From assembly GCF_002020135.1 (NCBI RefSeq), contig NZ_MPZS01000001.1:992001-1056000 (forward strand): 64,000 bases of DNA, in the 5' to 3' direction. The translations under genes were made by a program, and so were the position numbers. The notes below the pieces were generated by a model. The model saw only the letters and a program-made list of their open reading frames with translations. It was not told the DNA's origin and ran no database searches. Positions within the stretch are counted from its first letter, which is position 1. Every line of letters starts with the position of its first letter. Below, piece by piece: positions 38,502 to 48,272 of this stretch. This DNA is from Thioclava marina (GTDB lineage: Bacteria > Pseudomonadota > Alphaproteobacteria > Rhodobacterales > Rhodobacteraceae).

Positions 38502-39407
38502 ATGGACCCCAAAACCCTGACCCACCTGCAACGCCTCGAAGCCGAGAGCATCCACATCATGCGCGAAGTGGTTGCCGAGGCCGAGAACCCGGTGATGCTC
38601 TATTCCGTCGGCAAGGACAGCGCGGTGATGCTGCATCTGGCGAAGAAGGCGTTTTACCCCTCGCCGCCGCCCTTCCCGCTCATGCATGTCGACACGACCT
38701 GGAAGTTCCAGGACATGTACAAGCTGCGCGACAAGGCGGCGAAAGCGGCCGGAATGGAGCTGATCGTCTATCAGAACCCCGAGGCCAAGGCGAAAGGGAT
38801 CAACCCGTTCGATCACGGCTCGCTGCACACGGACATGTGGAAGACCGAAGGGCTGAAACAGGCGCTCGACAAGCACAACTTCGACGTGGCCTTCGGCGGC
38901 GCGCGCCGCGACGAGGAGAAATCCCGCGCGAAGGAACGCGTCTTCTCGTTCCGCTCGGCCAATCACCGCTGGGACCCGAAGAACCAGCGCCCCGAGCTCT
39001 GGCGCCTCTACAACGCCAAGAAGGCCAAGGGCGAGAGCGTCCGCGTCTTCCCGATCTCGAACTGGACCGAGCTGGATATCTGGCAATACATCCACCTCGA
39101 AGGCATCGAGATCGTGCCGCTCTATTTCTCGGCCCCGCGGCCGACGGTGGAGCGTGACGGGCTGATCCTGATGGTGGATGACGACCGCTTCCCGCTGCGC
39201 GACGGCGAAGAACCGGTGATGCGCTCGGTCCGCTTCCGCACGCTGGGTTGCTACCCGCTGACGGGCGCCGTCGAGAGCGAGGCGCAGACCCTGCCCGAAG
39301 TCATTCAGGAAATGCTGCTGACCACCACCTCCGAGCGTCAGGGGCGCGCGATCGACCACGATCAGGCCGCCTCGATGGAGAAGAAAAAGCAGGAAGGCTA
39401 TTTCTGA
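38502..39407 (+). CDS. cysD: Sulfate adenylyltransferase subunit 2
   Basis: 301 residues from the ATG at 38502 ([16 protein letters not shown]). It is the catalytic PP-loop subunit that makes APS from ATP and sulfate. The PP-loop-like motif [14 protein letters not shown] and the [16 protein letters not shown] segment are typical. It pairs with the downstream cysNC gene 47 bases away; CysN hydrolyses GTP to drive the reaction. The role here is assimilatory sulfate activation. Confidence 0.95.
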   Translation: MDPKTLTHLQRLEAESIHIMREVVAEAENPVMLYSVGKDSAVMLHLAKKAFYPSPPPFPLMHVDTTWKFQDMYKLRDKAAKAAGMELIVYQNPEAKAKGINPFDHGSLHTDMWKTEGLKQALDKHNFDVAFGGARRDEEKSRAKERVFSFRSANHRWDPKNQRPELWRLYNAKKAKGESVRVFPISNWTELDIWQYIHLEGIEIVPLYFSAPRPTVERDGLILMVDDDRFPLRDGEEPVMRSVRFRTLGCYPLTGAVESEAQTLPEVIQEMLLTTTSERQGRAIDHDQAASMEKKKQEGYF

Positions 39408-39454
39408 GCCCTTCCCTCTCGCGCCCCCATTTCCACCCTATCAGGTGAGCCGAC

Positions 39455-41362
39455 ATGACGACCAACGATCCGATCTACAAGACCGACGCGCTGATCGCGC
39501 AGGACATCGACGCCTATCTCGAGGCGCATCAGCACAAGACCATGCTGCGTTTCATCACCTGCGGTTCGGTCGATGACGGGAAATCGACGCTGATCGGGCG
39601 GCTGCTCTATGACAGCAAGATGATCTTCGAGGATCAGCTTGCCGCACTGGAAGCCGATTCCAAGCGCGTCGGCACCCAAGGGCAAGAGATCGACTTCGCG
39701 TTGCTGGTCGACGGTCTGGCCGCCGAGCGCGAACAGGGCATCACCATCGACGTGGCCTACCGCTTCTTCACGACCGAAAAGCGCAAGTTCATCGTCGCAG
39801 ACACGCCCGGCCACGAGCAATACACCCGCAACATGGTCACCGGCGCCTCCACCGCCGATCTGGCCGTGATCCTGATCGACGCGCGCAAGGGCGTGCTGAC
39901 CCAGACGCGTCGCCATTCCTACCTCGTGAACCAGCTCGGCATCCGCCATATCGTGCTGGCGGTGAACAAGATGGATCTGGTGGATTACGATCAGGCGACC
40001 TTCGACGCCATCGTGGCGGATTACAAAACCTTCGCCGACAGTATCGGCATCGAAGACTTCACCGCGATCCCGATCTCGGGCTTCAAGGGCGACAACATCA
40101 CCGGCCCGAGCGAACACACGCCCTGGTACAAGGGCCCCTCGCTGCTGCCCTATCTGGAGGCCGTCGAGGTGGACGTGACCTCGGATCAGGAGCGTCCGTT
40201 CCGGATGCCGGTGCAATGGGTGAACCGCCCGAACCTCGACTTCCGCGGCTTCTCGGGCCTGATCGCCTCGGGCACCGTGCGCCCGGGCGACGAGGTACGC
40301 GTGCTGCCCTCGGGCAAGACCTCGAAAGTGGCACGCATCGTCAGCCTCGAAGGTGATCGCGATCTGGCGGTTGCGGGTGAATCCACGACGATCACCCTTG
40401 AGGACGAAATCGACTGCTCGCGCGGGCAGGTCATCGTCGCCGCCAAGGAGCCGCTGGAGGTGGCCGACCAGTTCGAGGCTACCATCGTCTGGATGGACGA
40501 GACCGAACTGGTTCCGGGCCGCGCCTATTGGCTCAAGATCGGCACCCAGACCGTTTCGGCCACCGTGCACGAGCCCAAATACGAGGTGAACGTCAACACG
40601 CAGGAGCATCTGGCGACGAAGACGCTGGATCTGAACGCGATCGGTGTGGCCAACATCACCACCGACCGCGAGATCCCCTTTGCGCCCTATGCCGAGAACC
40701 GCGATCTGGGCGGGTTCATCCTGATCGACAAGATGACCAACCAGACCTCGGCGGCCGGGATGATCAACTTCGCGCTGCGCCGGGCCCAGAACATCCACTG
40801 GCAGGCCACCGATATCGGGCGCGAGCATCATGCGAACATGAAGCATCAGAAGCCCGCCGTGCTGTGGCTGACCGGCCTCTCGGGCTCAGGCAAATCGACC
40901 ATCGCCAATATCGTCGAGAAGAAGCTCGCGCGGATGAACCGCCACACCTTCCTGCTCGACGGCGACAACGTGCGCCACGGGCTCAACAAGGATCTGGGCT
41001 TCACCGAGGCCGATCGCGTGGAGAACATCCGCCGCGTCGGCGAGGTCGCCAAGCTGATGACCGATGCCGGTCTGATCGTGATCACCGCCTTCATCTCGCC
41101 CTTCCGCTCCGAGCGCGACATGGTGCGTTCGATGATGCAGCCGGGAGAGTTCATCGAGATCTTCGTCGACACACCTCTGGAAGTGGCCGAGGCGCGCGAC
41201 GTGAAGGGGCTTTATGCAAAGGCGCGTTCGGGCCAGCTGAAGAACTTTACCGGCATCGACTCGCCCTATGAGGCGCCCGAGAATGCCGAGATGCGCATCG
41301 ACACGACCGCGATGACGCCCGAGGAAGCGGCCGATCTGATCATCGCGCGGCTGATCCCGTAA
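39455..41362 (+). CDS. cysNC: Sulfate adenylyltransferase GTPase subunit fused to APS kinase (CysNC)
   Basis: 635 residues. The N-terminal 450 residues are the CysN GTPase (P-loop [16 protein letters not shown], switch [18 protein letters not shown]) with EF-Tu-like beta-barrel domains. The last 175 residues are APS kinase with its P-loop [14 protein letters not shown] and GDNVRHGLN. Fusion of the two activities is common in alphaproteobacteria (NodQ/CysNC). Together with CysD it gives APS and then PAPS. The join is seamless; no frameshift is seen. Confidence 0.96.
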   Translation: MTTNDPIYKTDALIAQDIDAYLEAHQHKTMLRFITCGSVDDGKSTLIGRLLYDSKMIFEDQLAALEADSKRVGTQGQEIDFALLVDGLAAEREQGITIDVAYRFFTTEKRKFIVADTPGHEQYTRNMVTGASTADLAVILIDARKGVLTQTRRHSYLVNQLGIRHIVLAVNKMDLVDYDQATFDAIVADYKTFADSIGIEDFTAIPISGFKGDNITGPSEHTPWYKGPSLLPYLEAVEVDVTSDQERPFRMPVQWVNRPNLDFRGFSGLIASGTVRPGDEVRVLPSGKTSKVARIVSLEGDRDLAVAGESTTITLEDEIDCSRGQVIVAAKEPLEVADQFEATIVWMDETELVPGRAYWLKIGTQTVSATVHEPKYEVNVNTQEHLATKTLDLNAIGVANITTDREIPFAPYAENRDLGGFILIDKMTNQTSAAGMINFALRRAQNIHWQATDIGREHHANMKHQKPAVLWLTGLSGSGKSTIANIVEKKLARMNRHTFLLDGDNVRHGLNKDLGFTEADRVENIRRVGEVAKLMTDAGLIVITAFISPFRSERDMVRSMMQPGEFIEIFVDTPLEVAEARDVKGLYAKARSGQLKNFTGIDSPYEAPENAEMRIDTTAMTPEEAADLIIARLIP

Positions 41363-41407
41363 AGACCTTGGCGGGGCGCGGCGATCCGCGCCCCCGAAGA
41401 CGCGCCC

Positions 41408-42553
41408 CTAGCCCAGCAGATCGCGGGCGATGCGCTCAAACAGATGCGCGCCGGTGCCGATCAGGTCATCGGGGAAATCGTAATCGGGATTGTGCAGCGC
41501 GGGGGCGTCCAAGCCGACGCCAAGGCACATCATCGCCGATTTCGCCCCATGCCCGAACAGTCCGAAATCCTCCGAGGCGCGCATCGGCACGCCCTCTTCG
41601 CCATGCGCGATGCCAAGGCTGTCCATCGCCTGCCGTGCGATCCCGACCGCCTCCGCCGCGTTGACCGAGGCCGCGAAGCGGTCATGCTCTTCGATCTCCA
41701 GACCCAGCCCCGCAGTCTTAGCCTCCTCAGCCACCCGCGCGCGGATCTCGGCCTCGAGCGCGGCAAGGCTGTCATCGCCGCCCGTGCGCAAGGTCGCGTA
41801 AAGCACGCCCTCCCCCGGTGCGATTCCGAAGGTAGGTTCCCCCACCGACAGATGGGTCAGCGTCACGAGGCGGAACGCATCGTCCAGATCGCCGCCCGGA
41901 CCCAGCGCCTCCAGCACCGGCGCAAGGCGTGCGAAGACAGGGAGCGGTGAGCGCCCTGCTCCGGGATCGGCGGCATGGGCGGTCTTGCCCGAAAGCGTGA
42001 TCTTCAGCCCGACCGAGGCGCAATTCATCAGCCCCCGCTTCGTGCCAACATAGCCACGCGGACGCCCCGGCAGCCCGTGGATCGCGAAGGCGAAATCGGG
42101 GGCGATGCGGGCAAAGTTCGGATCCTCGATCACCGCGCGCGCGCCTGCGCCCGTTTCCTCGGCGGGCTGGAACAGCACGATCACCCGCCCCTTTGCGACG
42201 GGTTTGCGCGCGATCAGACGCGCCAGCCCCATCAGCATCACCATATGCCCGTCATGGCCGCAGACATGCGACACACCGGGGCGCTCGGAGACCCACTCGA
42301 CATGGGGATCTTCCGCGATCGGCAGCGCATCAAGCTCGGCGCGAAAGAGCACCGCAGGGCCCGGCTCACCGCTGTCGAAAACCGCCGCAACCCCATGCCC
42401 GCCGATCCCGGTGATCAGTTCGGACGGGTTCAGCGCGCTCAGCTCCGTCGCGATCCGGCGGGCGGTCTCCACCTCCTGCCCCGAGACCTCGGGCGCGCGG
42501 TGGAGCGCGTGGCGCAGCGCGGTCAGCTCGACCAGATCGGCATTCCCCAGCAT
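41408..42553 (-). CDS. M20D-family amidohydrolase (hippurate hydrolase-like)
   Basis: 381 residues from the ATG at 42553; a GTG one codon earlier is an alternative. Metal and catalytic motifs of the M20D group are seen: VCGHDGHMVMLMG, the general-base region QPAEETGAGA and MRASEDFGLFG. These enzymes cleave N-acyl amino acids, hippurate or IAA conjugates. The start overlaps the stop of the luciferase-like gene by 1 base (TGATG), so they form an operon. The substrate cannot be told. Confidence 0.88.
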   Translation of the reverse strand: MLGNADLVELTALRHALHRAPEVSGQEVETARRIATELSALNPSELITGIGGHGVAAVFDSGEPGPAVLFRAELDALPIAEDPHVEWVSERPGVSHVCGHDGHMVMLMGLARLIARKPVAKGRVIVLFQPAEETGAGARAVIEDPNFARIAPDFAFAIHGLPGRPRGYVGTKRGLMNCASVGLKITLSGKTAHAADPGAGRSPLPVFARLAPVLEALGPGGDLDDAFRLVTLTHLSVGEPTFGIAPGEGVLYATLRTGGDDSLAALEAEIRARVAEEAKTAGLGLEIEEHDRFAASVNAAEAVGIARQAMDSLGIAHGEEGVPMRASEDFGLFGHGAKSAMMCLGVGLDAPALHNPDYDFPDDLIGTGAHLFERIARDLLG

Positions 42554-43548
42554 CACCCCTCCTGCAGCTCGCGCAGCACCTCGGCCCCGATCCCGAAGGA
42601 CCGGATCCGCGCGGCCGGATCGTGGATCATCCCCGTCACCATCAGCTCGTCGGGCTGGTAACGCTCGATCAGCACGGCAAGCTGCGTGCGGATCGTCGCG
42701 GGCGAGCCCGTGGCCGAAACCGAGAGCGCCTGCTCGGCCTGCGCCAGAACCTGCGTGGGAATGCCTGCACCCGGATCATGGCTCGGGCGCGGCAGTTTGC
42801 CGGGCTTACCCATGCGCAGCCGCGCGAACCCCATCAGATGCGAGGAGCGCAGATAGGCGGCCTCCGCATCCGTCTCGGCCGCGAACAGCCCCGCCGCCAT
42901 CATCGCATAGGGTTGCGAGAGATGCTCGGACGGGCGGAAGGTCGCGCGATAGGTGGTGAGCGCCTCTTCCAGCATCGCCGGGGCGAAATGCGAAGCGAAG
43001 GCATAAGGCAGCCCGAGATAGGCGGCGAGCTGCGCCCCGAAGAGGCTGGAGCCGAGAATCCAGACTGGCACCTTGCTGCCCTGCCCCGGGATCGCGCGCA
43101 CGCGGGCATCCTCGGGGCCTTCGGCAAGGAAATCCATCAGCTCGACCACGTCATCGGGAAAGCCATCCGCCGGCGCCATATGCCGCCGCAGCGCCCGCGC
43201 CGTCGCCATGTCGGTTCCGGGCGCGCGGCCCAGCCCGAGGTCGATCCGGCCAGGATGGAGCGCCTCGAGCGTGCCGAACTGCTCGGCCACGACAAGCGGC
43301 GCGTGATTGGGAAGCATGATGCCGCCTGCGCCCACGCGCATCCGCCGCGTCGCGCCCGCGATATGGCCGACGACCACCGCAGTCGCCGCACTCGCGATGC
43401 CGGGAAAGTTATGATGCTCGGCCAGCCAGTAGCGGTGATAACCGGCCGCCTCCGCCGCACGCGCGAGATCGGTGCTGTTGGCCAGCGCCTCGGCCGGGCC
43501 GCCGCCTTCGGGAATGGGCGAGAGATCGAGAAGGGAGTAACGTTTCAT
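42553..43548 (-). CDS. Luciferase-like monooxygenase (LLM) family oxidoreductase
   Basis: 331 residues from the ATG at 43548 ([15 protein letters not shown]); the frame is open far upstream but that part lies antisense to the M24 gene. Motifs of the group 1 LLM family are clear: [23 protein letters not shown] near residue 35 and [21 protein letters not shown], then [12 protein letters not shown]. It should use FMNH2 or F420-like flavin; in this YwqI/YhbW-like subgroup substrates are unknown. It diverges from the M24 gene. Confidence 0.88.
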   Translation of the reverse strand: MKRYSLLDLSPIPEGGGPAEALANSTDLARAAEAAGYHRYWLAEHHNFPGIASAATAVVVGHIAGATRRMRVGAGGIMLPNHAPLVVAEQFGTLEALHPGRIDLGLGRAPGTDMATARALRRHMAPADGFPDDVVELMDFLAEGPEDARVRAIPGQGSKVPVWILGSSLFGAQLAAYLGLPYAFASHFAPAMLEEALTTYRATFRPSEHLSQPYAMMAAGLFAAETDAEAAYLRSSHLMGFARLRMGKPGKLPRPSHDPGAGIPTQVLAQAEQALSVSATGSPATIRTQLAVLIERYQPDELMVTGMIHDPAARIRSFGIGAEVLRELQEG

Positions 43549-43731
43549 CAGGCCTCCGGGGGTCTCCGGGAATTCGCTCTCAGGGGTTTCAGAGACGCGC
43601 GCCGCTGTCAATCGGCGCGGCTGCGCGGCATCGCACAGCCCGCCCGCCCCCGCGCCATGCTCGATCCGGCTTTGCCCTTGACCTCCCCCGCAGGCCCGTC
43701 CCACCCTGCGCGCAAGCGACAGGAGAAGCCG

Positions 43732-44916
43732 ATGCCCATCACCAACGCCCCTTTCAGCCAGACCGAATATGACCGCCGGATCGCATTGGTGCGCGCCGCG
43801 ATGGCCGAACGCGGGATCGAGATCCTGTTCGTCACCAACCCCTCGAACCAGTTCTGGCTGACGGGTTATGACGGCTGGTCCTTCTACACCCATCAGGGTG
43901 TGATCCTGCCGATGGAGGGCGCGCCCTATTGGTGGGGCCGCTTCATGGATGCCAATGGCGCACGCCGCACCGTCTGGATGGAGGAGGAGAACATCCTCCA
44001 TTACAACGACGCGATGGTGCAGTCGGATGTGATGCATCCGATGGAAGACCTCGCCTCGCATCTGCGCATCATGGGCTATGGCAAGGCGCGGATCGGGGTC
44101 GAGATGGAGACCTATTTCTACACCGCCAAAGCCCATGCCGTTCTGACCGACGGGTTGCCTGAGGCCGAGTTGAACGACGCGAGCGTGCTGGTGAACTGGC
44201 AGCGCCTGATCAAGTCGGGCGAGGAGCTGGCCTTCATGCGCCGCGCCGCGCGGATCTCCGAACTGGTGATCTCGCGCGCGATGGAGCTGGCCGAGCCGGG
44301 GCTGCGCAAGCACGATCTGGTGGGAGAGCTCTACAAGACCGCCGTGCAGGGCGAGGAAGACAGCTGGGGCGATTACCCCGCGATCGTGCCGATGCTGCCC
44401 TCGGGCCCCGATGCCTCCGCCCCGCACCTGACCTGGAACGGTGAAGCGTTGAAGGCGGGTGAAGCCACTTTCGTCGAGCAATCGGGCTGCTATCGCCGCT
44501 ATCACGCGCCGCTCTGCCGGACCGTGTTCCTCGGCAAGCCCCCGCAACACATGATTGATGCAAGCCAGGCCCTGACCGAGGGGCTCAATGCCGGGATCGA
44601 GGTTGCGCGCGCTGGCAACCGCGCCTGCGATATCGCGCGGGCGCTGAATGTCGAACTCGCGAAAGTCGGAATCGAACGGCCCAACCGCGCGGGCTATGCG
44701 GTGGGCTGCTCCTACCCGCCCGATTGGGGCGAGCACACGGTGTCGATCCGCGACACCGACGAGACGATCCTGCAACCCGGCATGACCTTCCACTTCATGC
44801 CCGGCCTCTGGATGGACGACTGGGGGATGGAGACGACCGAGACCATCCTGATTACCGAGAACGGTCCGGCCGAGCCGCTGTGCAAGGTCGAGCGCAAGCT
44901 CTTCATCAAGGACTGA
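43732..44916 (+). CDS. M24-family hydrolase of the ectoine hydrolase (DoeA/EutD) type
   Basis: 394 residues from the ATG at 43732 with AGGAG upstream. N-terminal [14 protein letters not shown] and C-terminal [15 protein letters not shown] and [14 protein letters not shown] are stretches I recognise from ectoine hydrolases DoeA/EutD. In ordinary M24 peptidases two Asp bind metal within V-D-x-G...D-x-T-R-T; here these positions are Glu249 and Pro260, so the metal site is lost, as in creatinase and DoeA. Ectoine hydrolase opens ectoine to N-acetyl-diaminobutyrate. The ArgE-like gene follows by 2 bases. No other classical ectoine genes are in the window, so a related substrate is possible. Confidence 0.8.
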   Translation: MPITNAPFSQTEYDRRIALVRAAMAERGIEILFVTNPSNQFWLTGYDGWSFYTHQGVILPMEGAPYWWGRFMDANGARRTVWMEEENILHYNDAMVQSDVMHPMEDLASHLRIMGYGKARIGVEMETYFYTAKAHAVLTDGLPEAELNDASVLVNWQRLIKSGEELAFMRRAARISELVISRAMELAEPGLRKHDLVGELYKTAVQGEEDSWGDYPAIVPMLPSGPDASAPHLTWNGEALKAGEATFVEQSGCYRRYHAPLCRTVFLGKPPQHMIDASQALTEGLNAGIEVARAGNRACDIARALNVELAKVGIERPNRAGYAVGCSYPPDWGEHTVSIRDTDETILQPGMTFHFMPGLWMDDWGMETTETILITENGPAEPLCKVERKLFIKD

Positions 44917-44918
44917 CG

Positions 44919-46073
44919 ATGCGGCTCGACACCACCCGCGCGATCCTCTCGGATCTGATCGGCTTTCCGTCGGTCTCTTCGGACACCAACCTGCCGATCA
45001 TCCACTACATCGCCGACCGGCTGGAGGCGGCGGGCGCGGCTGTCGAGGTGATGATGGACCCAAGCGGTCACAAGGCGAACCTCTTCGCCACGCTGGGCGA
45101 GGCGCGCGATGGCGGGCTGGTGCTCTCGGGCCATTCCGACGTGGTGCCGGTCACCGATCAGGACTGGACGAGCGATCCCTTCACCATGACCGAGCGCGAC
45201 GGCAAGCTCTACGGGCGCGGCGCCTGCGACATGAAAGGGTTCATCGCGGCCTGTCTCGGCTCGCTCGATCTGCTGGCCGAGGCCGCACGGACCCGCCCGA
45301 TCCATTTCGCCTTCACCCATGACGAGGAGGTCGGCTGTCTGGGCGCGCAGGAGCTGGTGAAGATCCTCGCCAAGCGCCCCGTCAAACCCGCGCTGTGCAT
45401 CATTGGCGAACCGACCTCGATGCAGGTTTTCGACGGCAACAAGGGCTGCTGCGAATATACCGTGCGTTTCGAGGGACGCCCGGGCCACAGCTCCGCCCCC
45501 GACAAGGGCGTCAACGCGGTCGAATACGCCGTGCGCTACATCAACCGCCTCTTCGAGCTGCGCGCCGAACTGGTGAAGCGCTGCCCCGAGGGCTCGCGCT
45601 TCGACCCGCCACCGACGACACTGAACGTGGGCGCCTTGCGCGGCGGGATCTCGCATAACGTTATCGCGCCGCGTGCCGAGCTGAACTGGGAAATACGCCC
45701 GATCAACGAGGCCGATATGCGCTTCGTGAAAGAGGAAATCGCGAGTTTCGTCGAGGACACGCTCCTGCCCGAGATGCGCGCCATCGCGCCCGAGGCCGGA
45801 ATCTCCACCGAGACGATCGGCGAGGTGGTGGGGCTCGAGCCGATGGACGAGAACGCCGCGCGCGATCTGGTCTTCGCACTCACGGGGCAGAACCATGCGG
45901 GCTGCGTCGCCTTCAACACCGAAGCCGGACTGTTCCAGTCGATCGGGATGGATGCGGTGATCTGCGGGCCGGGCTCGATCGAGCAGGCGCACAAAGCCGA
46001 CGAGTTCGTCTCGCTCGACCAGATGTCCCAGGCGCTGGCGATGATCGGGAGGCTCGCCAGCGCCCGGAGCTAG
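44919..46073 (+). CDS. ArgE-like M20 deacetylase (acetylornithine deacetylase family)
   Basis: 384 residues from the ATG at 44919. M20A/ArgE motifs are present: [32 protein letters not shown] and the dimerisation-domain region [12 protein letters not shown]. The family removes acetyl from N-acetylornithine, but being 2 bases behind the DoeA-like gene suggests that it deacetylates that enzyme's product (such as N-acetyl-diaminobutyrate), replacing the AstE-type DoeB. True arginine synthesis is an alternative; in alphaproteobacteria that step is usually done by ArgJ, which argues against it. Confidence 0.85.
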   Translation: MRLDTTRAILSDLIGFPSVSSDTNLPIIHYIADRLEAAGAAVEVMMDPSGHKANLFATLGEARDGGLVLSGHSDVVPVTDQDWTSDPFTMTERDGKLYGRGACDMKGFIAACLGSLDLLAEAARTRPIHFAFTHDEEVGCLGAQELVKILAKRPVKPALCIIGEPTSMQVFDGNKGCCEYTVRFEGRPGHSSAPDKGVNAVEYAVRYINRLFELRAELVKRCPEGSRFDPPPTTLNVGALRGGISHNVIAPRAELNWEIRPINEADMRFVKEEIASFVEDTLLPEMRAIAPEAGISTETIGEVVGLEPMDENAARDLVFALTGQNHAGCVAFNTEAGLFQSIGMDAVICGPGSIEQAHKADEFVSLDQMSQALAMIGRLASARS

Positions 46074-46079
46074 CCGTTC

Positions 46080-47270
46080 TTACGCGGCGGCTTTCTGTGC
46101 AGGCGCGGCCGTCTCGCGGTAATGCGCCTGCGCGGCGGCAACGCCGCTGCCCAGCTCTACCGGCAGCCCCAGATCGGCCATCGCCATCTCGGCGGTCGCC
46201 AGACCCGAGAGCGCCATGACATCGGTCATCAACCCAAGGTGCCCGATCCGGAACACCTTGCCCGCGACATCGCCCAGACCGCCCCCGAAGGCCACACCAT
46301 AGGTATTGAGCGCCTGCGCCACGATCCGGCCCGCGTCGAAGCCTTCGGGCGCGCGCACGGCACTGACGCTGTTGGAATAGAGATCGGGCGAGACCGCGCA
46401 GAGCTCCATTCCCCAGGCCGAGACCGCGCGGCGCACGCCCTCGGCGATGCGGGCATGGCGGGCGAAGACGTTTTCCAGCCCCTCGCCCAAGAGCATGTCG
46501 CACGATGCTTTCAGCCCGTTCAGCAGCCCCACGGGCGGCGTATAGGGGAAGCCGTTGGCCGCGTAGCCCGCCTGCATGTCGCGAATATCGAAGAAGCAAC
46601 GCGGCAGTTTCGCGCGCTGAACGGCGGCGAGCGCCTTTTGCGAGAACCCGGTGATCGCGAGGCCCGGCGGCAGCATGAAGCCCTTCTGACTGCCGGTAAC
46701 GGCCACGTCCACGCCCCAGTTATCCATCCGGAAATTCATGGACCCGATCGAGCTGACCCCATCCACGAAGAACAACGCCGGGTGGCCCGCCGCATCCATC
46801 GCGCGCCGGATGCCCGCGACATCCGAAGTCACGCCGGTCGCGGTCTCGTTATGGGTCGCCAGCACCGCCTTGATCTCGTGGCCCTTGTCGGCGGCGAGGA
46901 TCTCGGCGAAGCGGTCCACCGGGATGCCCTCGCCCCAGTTCACCGTGACCTGCTCGACCACCAGCCCGTAGCGCTGGCACATGTCGATCCATTTATGGCT
47001 GAACATCCCGTTGCGACAGGCAAGAACCTTGTCGCCGGGCGAGAGCGTGTTGGTGATCGCGGTCTCCCAGCCACCCGTGCCGGTCGCGGGGAAGACGAAA
47101 GCCTCGCCGGTCCTGGTCTTGAGCACCTTCTTCACGCCGTCCAGCGCGGGGTGGATGATATCGGCGAAGCCGGGGCTGCGATGGTCCATCGTCGGGATAT
47201 CGACGGCCTTGCGCAGGCTTTCGGGAATATTGGTCGGGCCCGGAATGAACACGGGGTTCAGATGGATCAT
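46080..47270 (-). CDS. bhcA: Class V aminotransferase, BhcA-like (aspartate-glyoxylate aminotransferase)
   Basis: 396 residues from the ATG at 47270 (MIHLNPVFIPGPTN); 12 codons upstream lack a site. PLP lysine is Lys196 in VTGSQKGFMLPPG, and FVDGVSSIGSM contains the Asp that binds the cofactor ring. The stretches TGTGGWETAITNTLSPGDKVLA and FRIGHLGLMTDVMALSG fit the glyoxylate-accepting class V group, and I judge it closest to BhcA of the beta-hydroxyaspartate cycle, which makes glycine and oxaloacetate from aspartate and glyoxylate. The divergent IclR gene fits bhcR. However bhcB, bhcC and bhcD are not next to it, so alanine/serine/ureidoglycine-glyoxylate transaminase remains possible. Confidence 0.78.
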   Translation of the reverse strand: MIHLNPVFIPGPTNIPESLRKAVDIPTMDHRSPGFADIIHPALDGVKKVLKTRTGEAFVFPATGTGGWETAITNTLSPGDKVLACRNGMFSHKWIDMCQRYGLVVEQVTVNWGEGIPVDRFAEILAADKGHEIKAVLATHNETATGVTSDVAGIRRAMDAAGHPALFFVDGVSSIGSMNFRMDNWGVDVAVTGSQKGFMLPPGLAITGFSQKALAAVQRAKLPRCFFDIRDMQAGYAANGFPYTPPVGLLNGLKASCDMLLGEGLENVFARHARIAEGVRRAVSAWGMELCAVSPDLYSNSVSAVRAPEGFDAGRIVAQALNTYGVAFGGGLGDVAGKVFRIGHLGLMTDVMALSGLATAEMAMADLGLPVELGSGVAAAQAHYRETAAPAQKAAA

Positions 47271-47394
47271 GACGCCTCCTCCTCTGGCTGGGACAAGACG
47301 TATCACGTGCGGGCGGGACCGGGTATTTTTACGAAAAGCCGCAGCCGCAGTGCAGAAAATCCAAAGTTTCGATGCTGCTCCAAGGCGTTACGTT

Positions 47395-47409
47395 TTTCAT
47401 ACAGTGAAA
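47395..47409. promoter_or_regulatory. Candidate IclR operator in the bhcA-like / iclR gap
   Basis: TTTCA-TACAG-TGAAA is a perfect five-base-arm inverted repeat in an AT-rich stretch of the 195-base divergent gap, 57 bases from the regulator start and 125 bases from the aminotransferase start. IclR proteins bind palindromes of about this size. Confidence 0.5.
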
Positions 47410-47465
47410 TACATTTTTGTTTTATACGTGTTAAAAAGGATTTTCTCTGTCCGGGAGGCGAAACG

Positions 47466-48272
47466 ATGAGCACAGCACGCCGCAAGGGCCGCCCGCGCGG
47501 GTTCAATACCGAACCGGGCCAGGGCACGATCCAGGCACTCAACCGGGCGCTCGATGTGCTCGACCTGCTCTCACGCCACGAGGGGCTGAGCCTGAGCGAG
47601 ATCGCGCGCGGCCTCGGCCAGTCACCCGCCACGATGCACCGGGTTCTGGCAACGCTCCACGCCCGCGATTTCGTCGAGACCAGCCCCGAGGGGCAGGACT
47701 GGCATATCGGCCCCGCCGCCTTTCGGATCGGCTCGGCCTTCCTGCGCCACACAAATGTTTTCGAGCGCGCCCGCCCCTTCATGCAGGAGCTGATGCAGGT
47801 CACGGGCGAGACCTCGAACCTCGGGGTGGAGCGCGCGGGTCAGGTGCTGTTCACCGGGCAGGTCGAGACGCATGAGGCGATCCGCGCCTTCTTCCCGCCG
47901 GGAACGGTCGCGCCGCTGCATGCGTCCGGAATCGGCAAGGCGCTGTTGAGCGGTTACGCGCCCGAGCGGCTGGCGCGGTTCCTCGAGGGTTATGACTTCG
48001 CGCGGTTCACGGAAAAGACGATCGGTGATGCTGCGACGCTGCGCGCCCAGCTCGCGGAGGTGCAAGCGCGCGGTTATGCGATCGACGATGAGGAGCGCAC
48101 CGTGGGGATGCGCTGCGTCGCCGCCCCGATCTTCAACTTCCACGGTGAGGCGGTGGCCGGGATTTCCGTCTCCGGCCCGGTGCAGCGGATGGGTGAGACG
48201 CGCCTGCCCGAGATCGGCGCGGCGGTCACAAAGGCCGCGCGCGCCGTCACGCGCCAGCTCGGCGCGGGCTGA
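47466..48272 (+). CDS. IclR-family transcriptional regulator (BhcR-like)
   Basis: 268 residues from the ATG at 47466 with GGGAGG upstream. After a basic arm (RRKGRPRGF) comes the winged helix (IQALNRALDVLDLLSRHEGLSLSEIARGLGQSPATMHRVL), then the IclR ligand domain with LHASGIGKALLSGY and GMRCVAAPIFNFHGEAVAGISVSGP. Its place divergent from the BhcA-like gene is the arrangement of bhcR-bhcA in Paracoccus, where the regulator responds to glyoxylate. Ligand unproven. Confidence 0.88.
   Translation: MSTARRKGRPRGFNTEPGQGTIQALNRALDVLDLLSRHEGLSLSEIARGLGQSPATMHRVLATLHARDFVETSPEGQDWHIGPAAFRIGSAFLRHTNVFERARPFMQELMQVTGETSNLGVERAGQVLFTGQVETHEAIRAFFPPGTVAPLHASGIGKALLSGYAPERLARFLEGYDFARFTEKTIGDAATLRAQLAEVQARGYAIDDEERTVGMRCVAAPIFNFHGEAVAGISVSGPVQRMGETRLPEIGAAVTKAARAVTRQLGAG

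Noticed and set aside
43549-44793. N-terminal extension of the luciferase-like gene
   Set aside because: The frame is open upstream of 43548 but lies antisense to the M24 gene and does not look like LLM sequence; the family N-terminus begins at 43548.
46122-47465. N-terminal extension of the IclR gene
   Set aside because: It is antisense to the BhcA-like gene; the IclR N-terminus and a GGGAGG ribosome site are at 47466.
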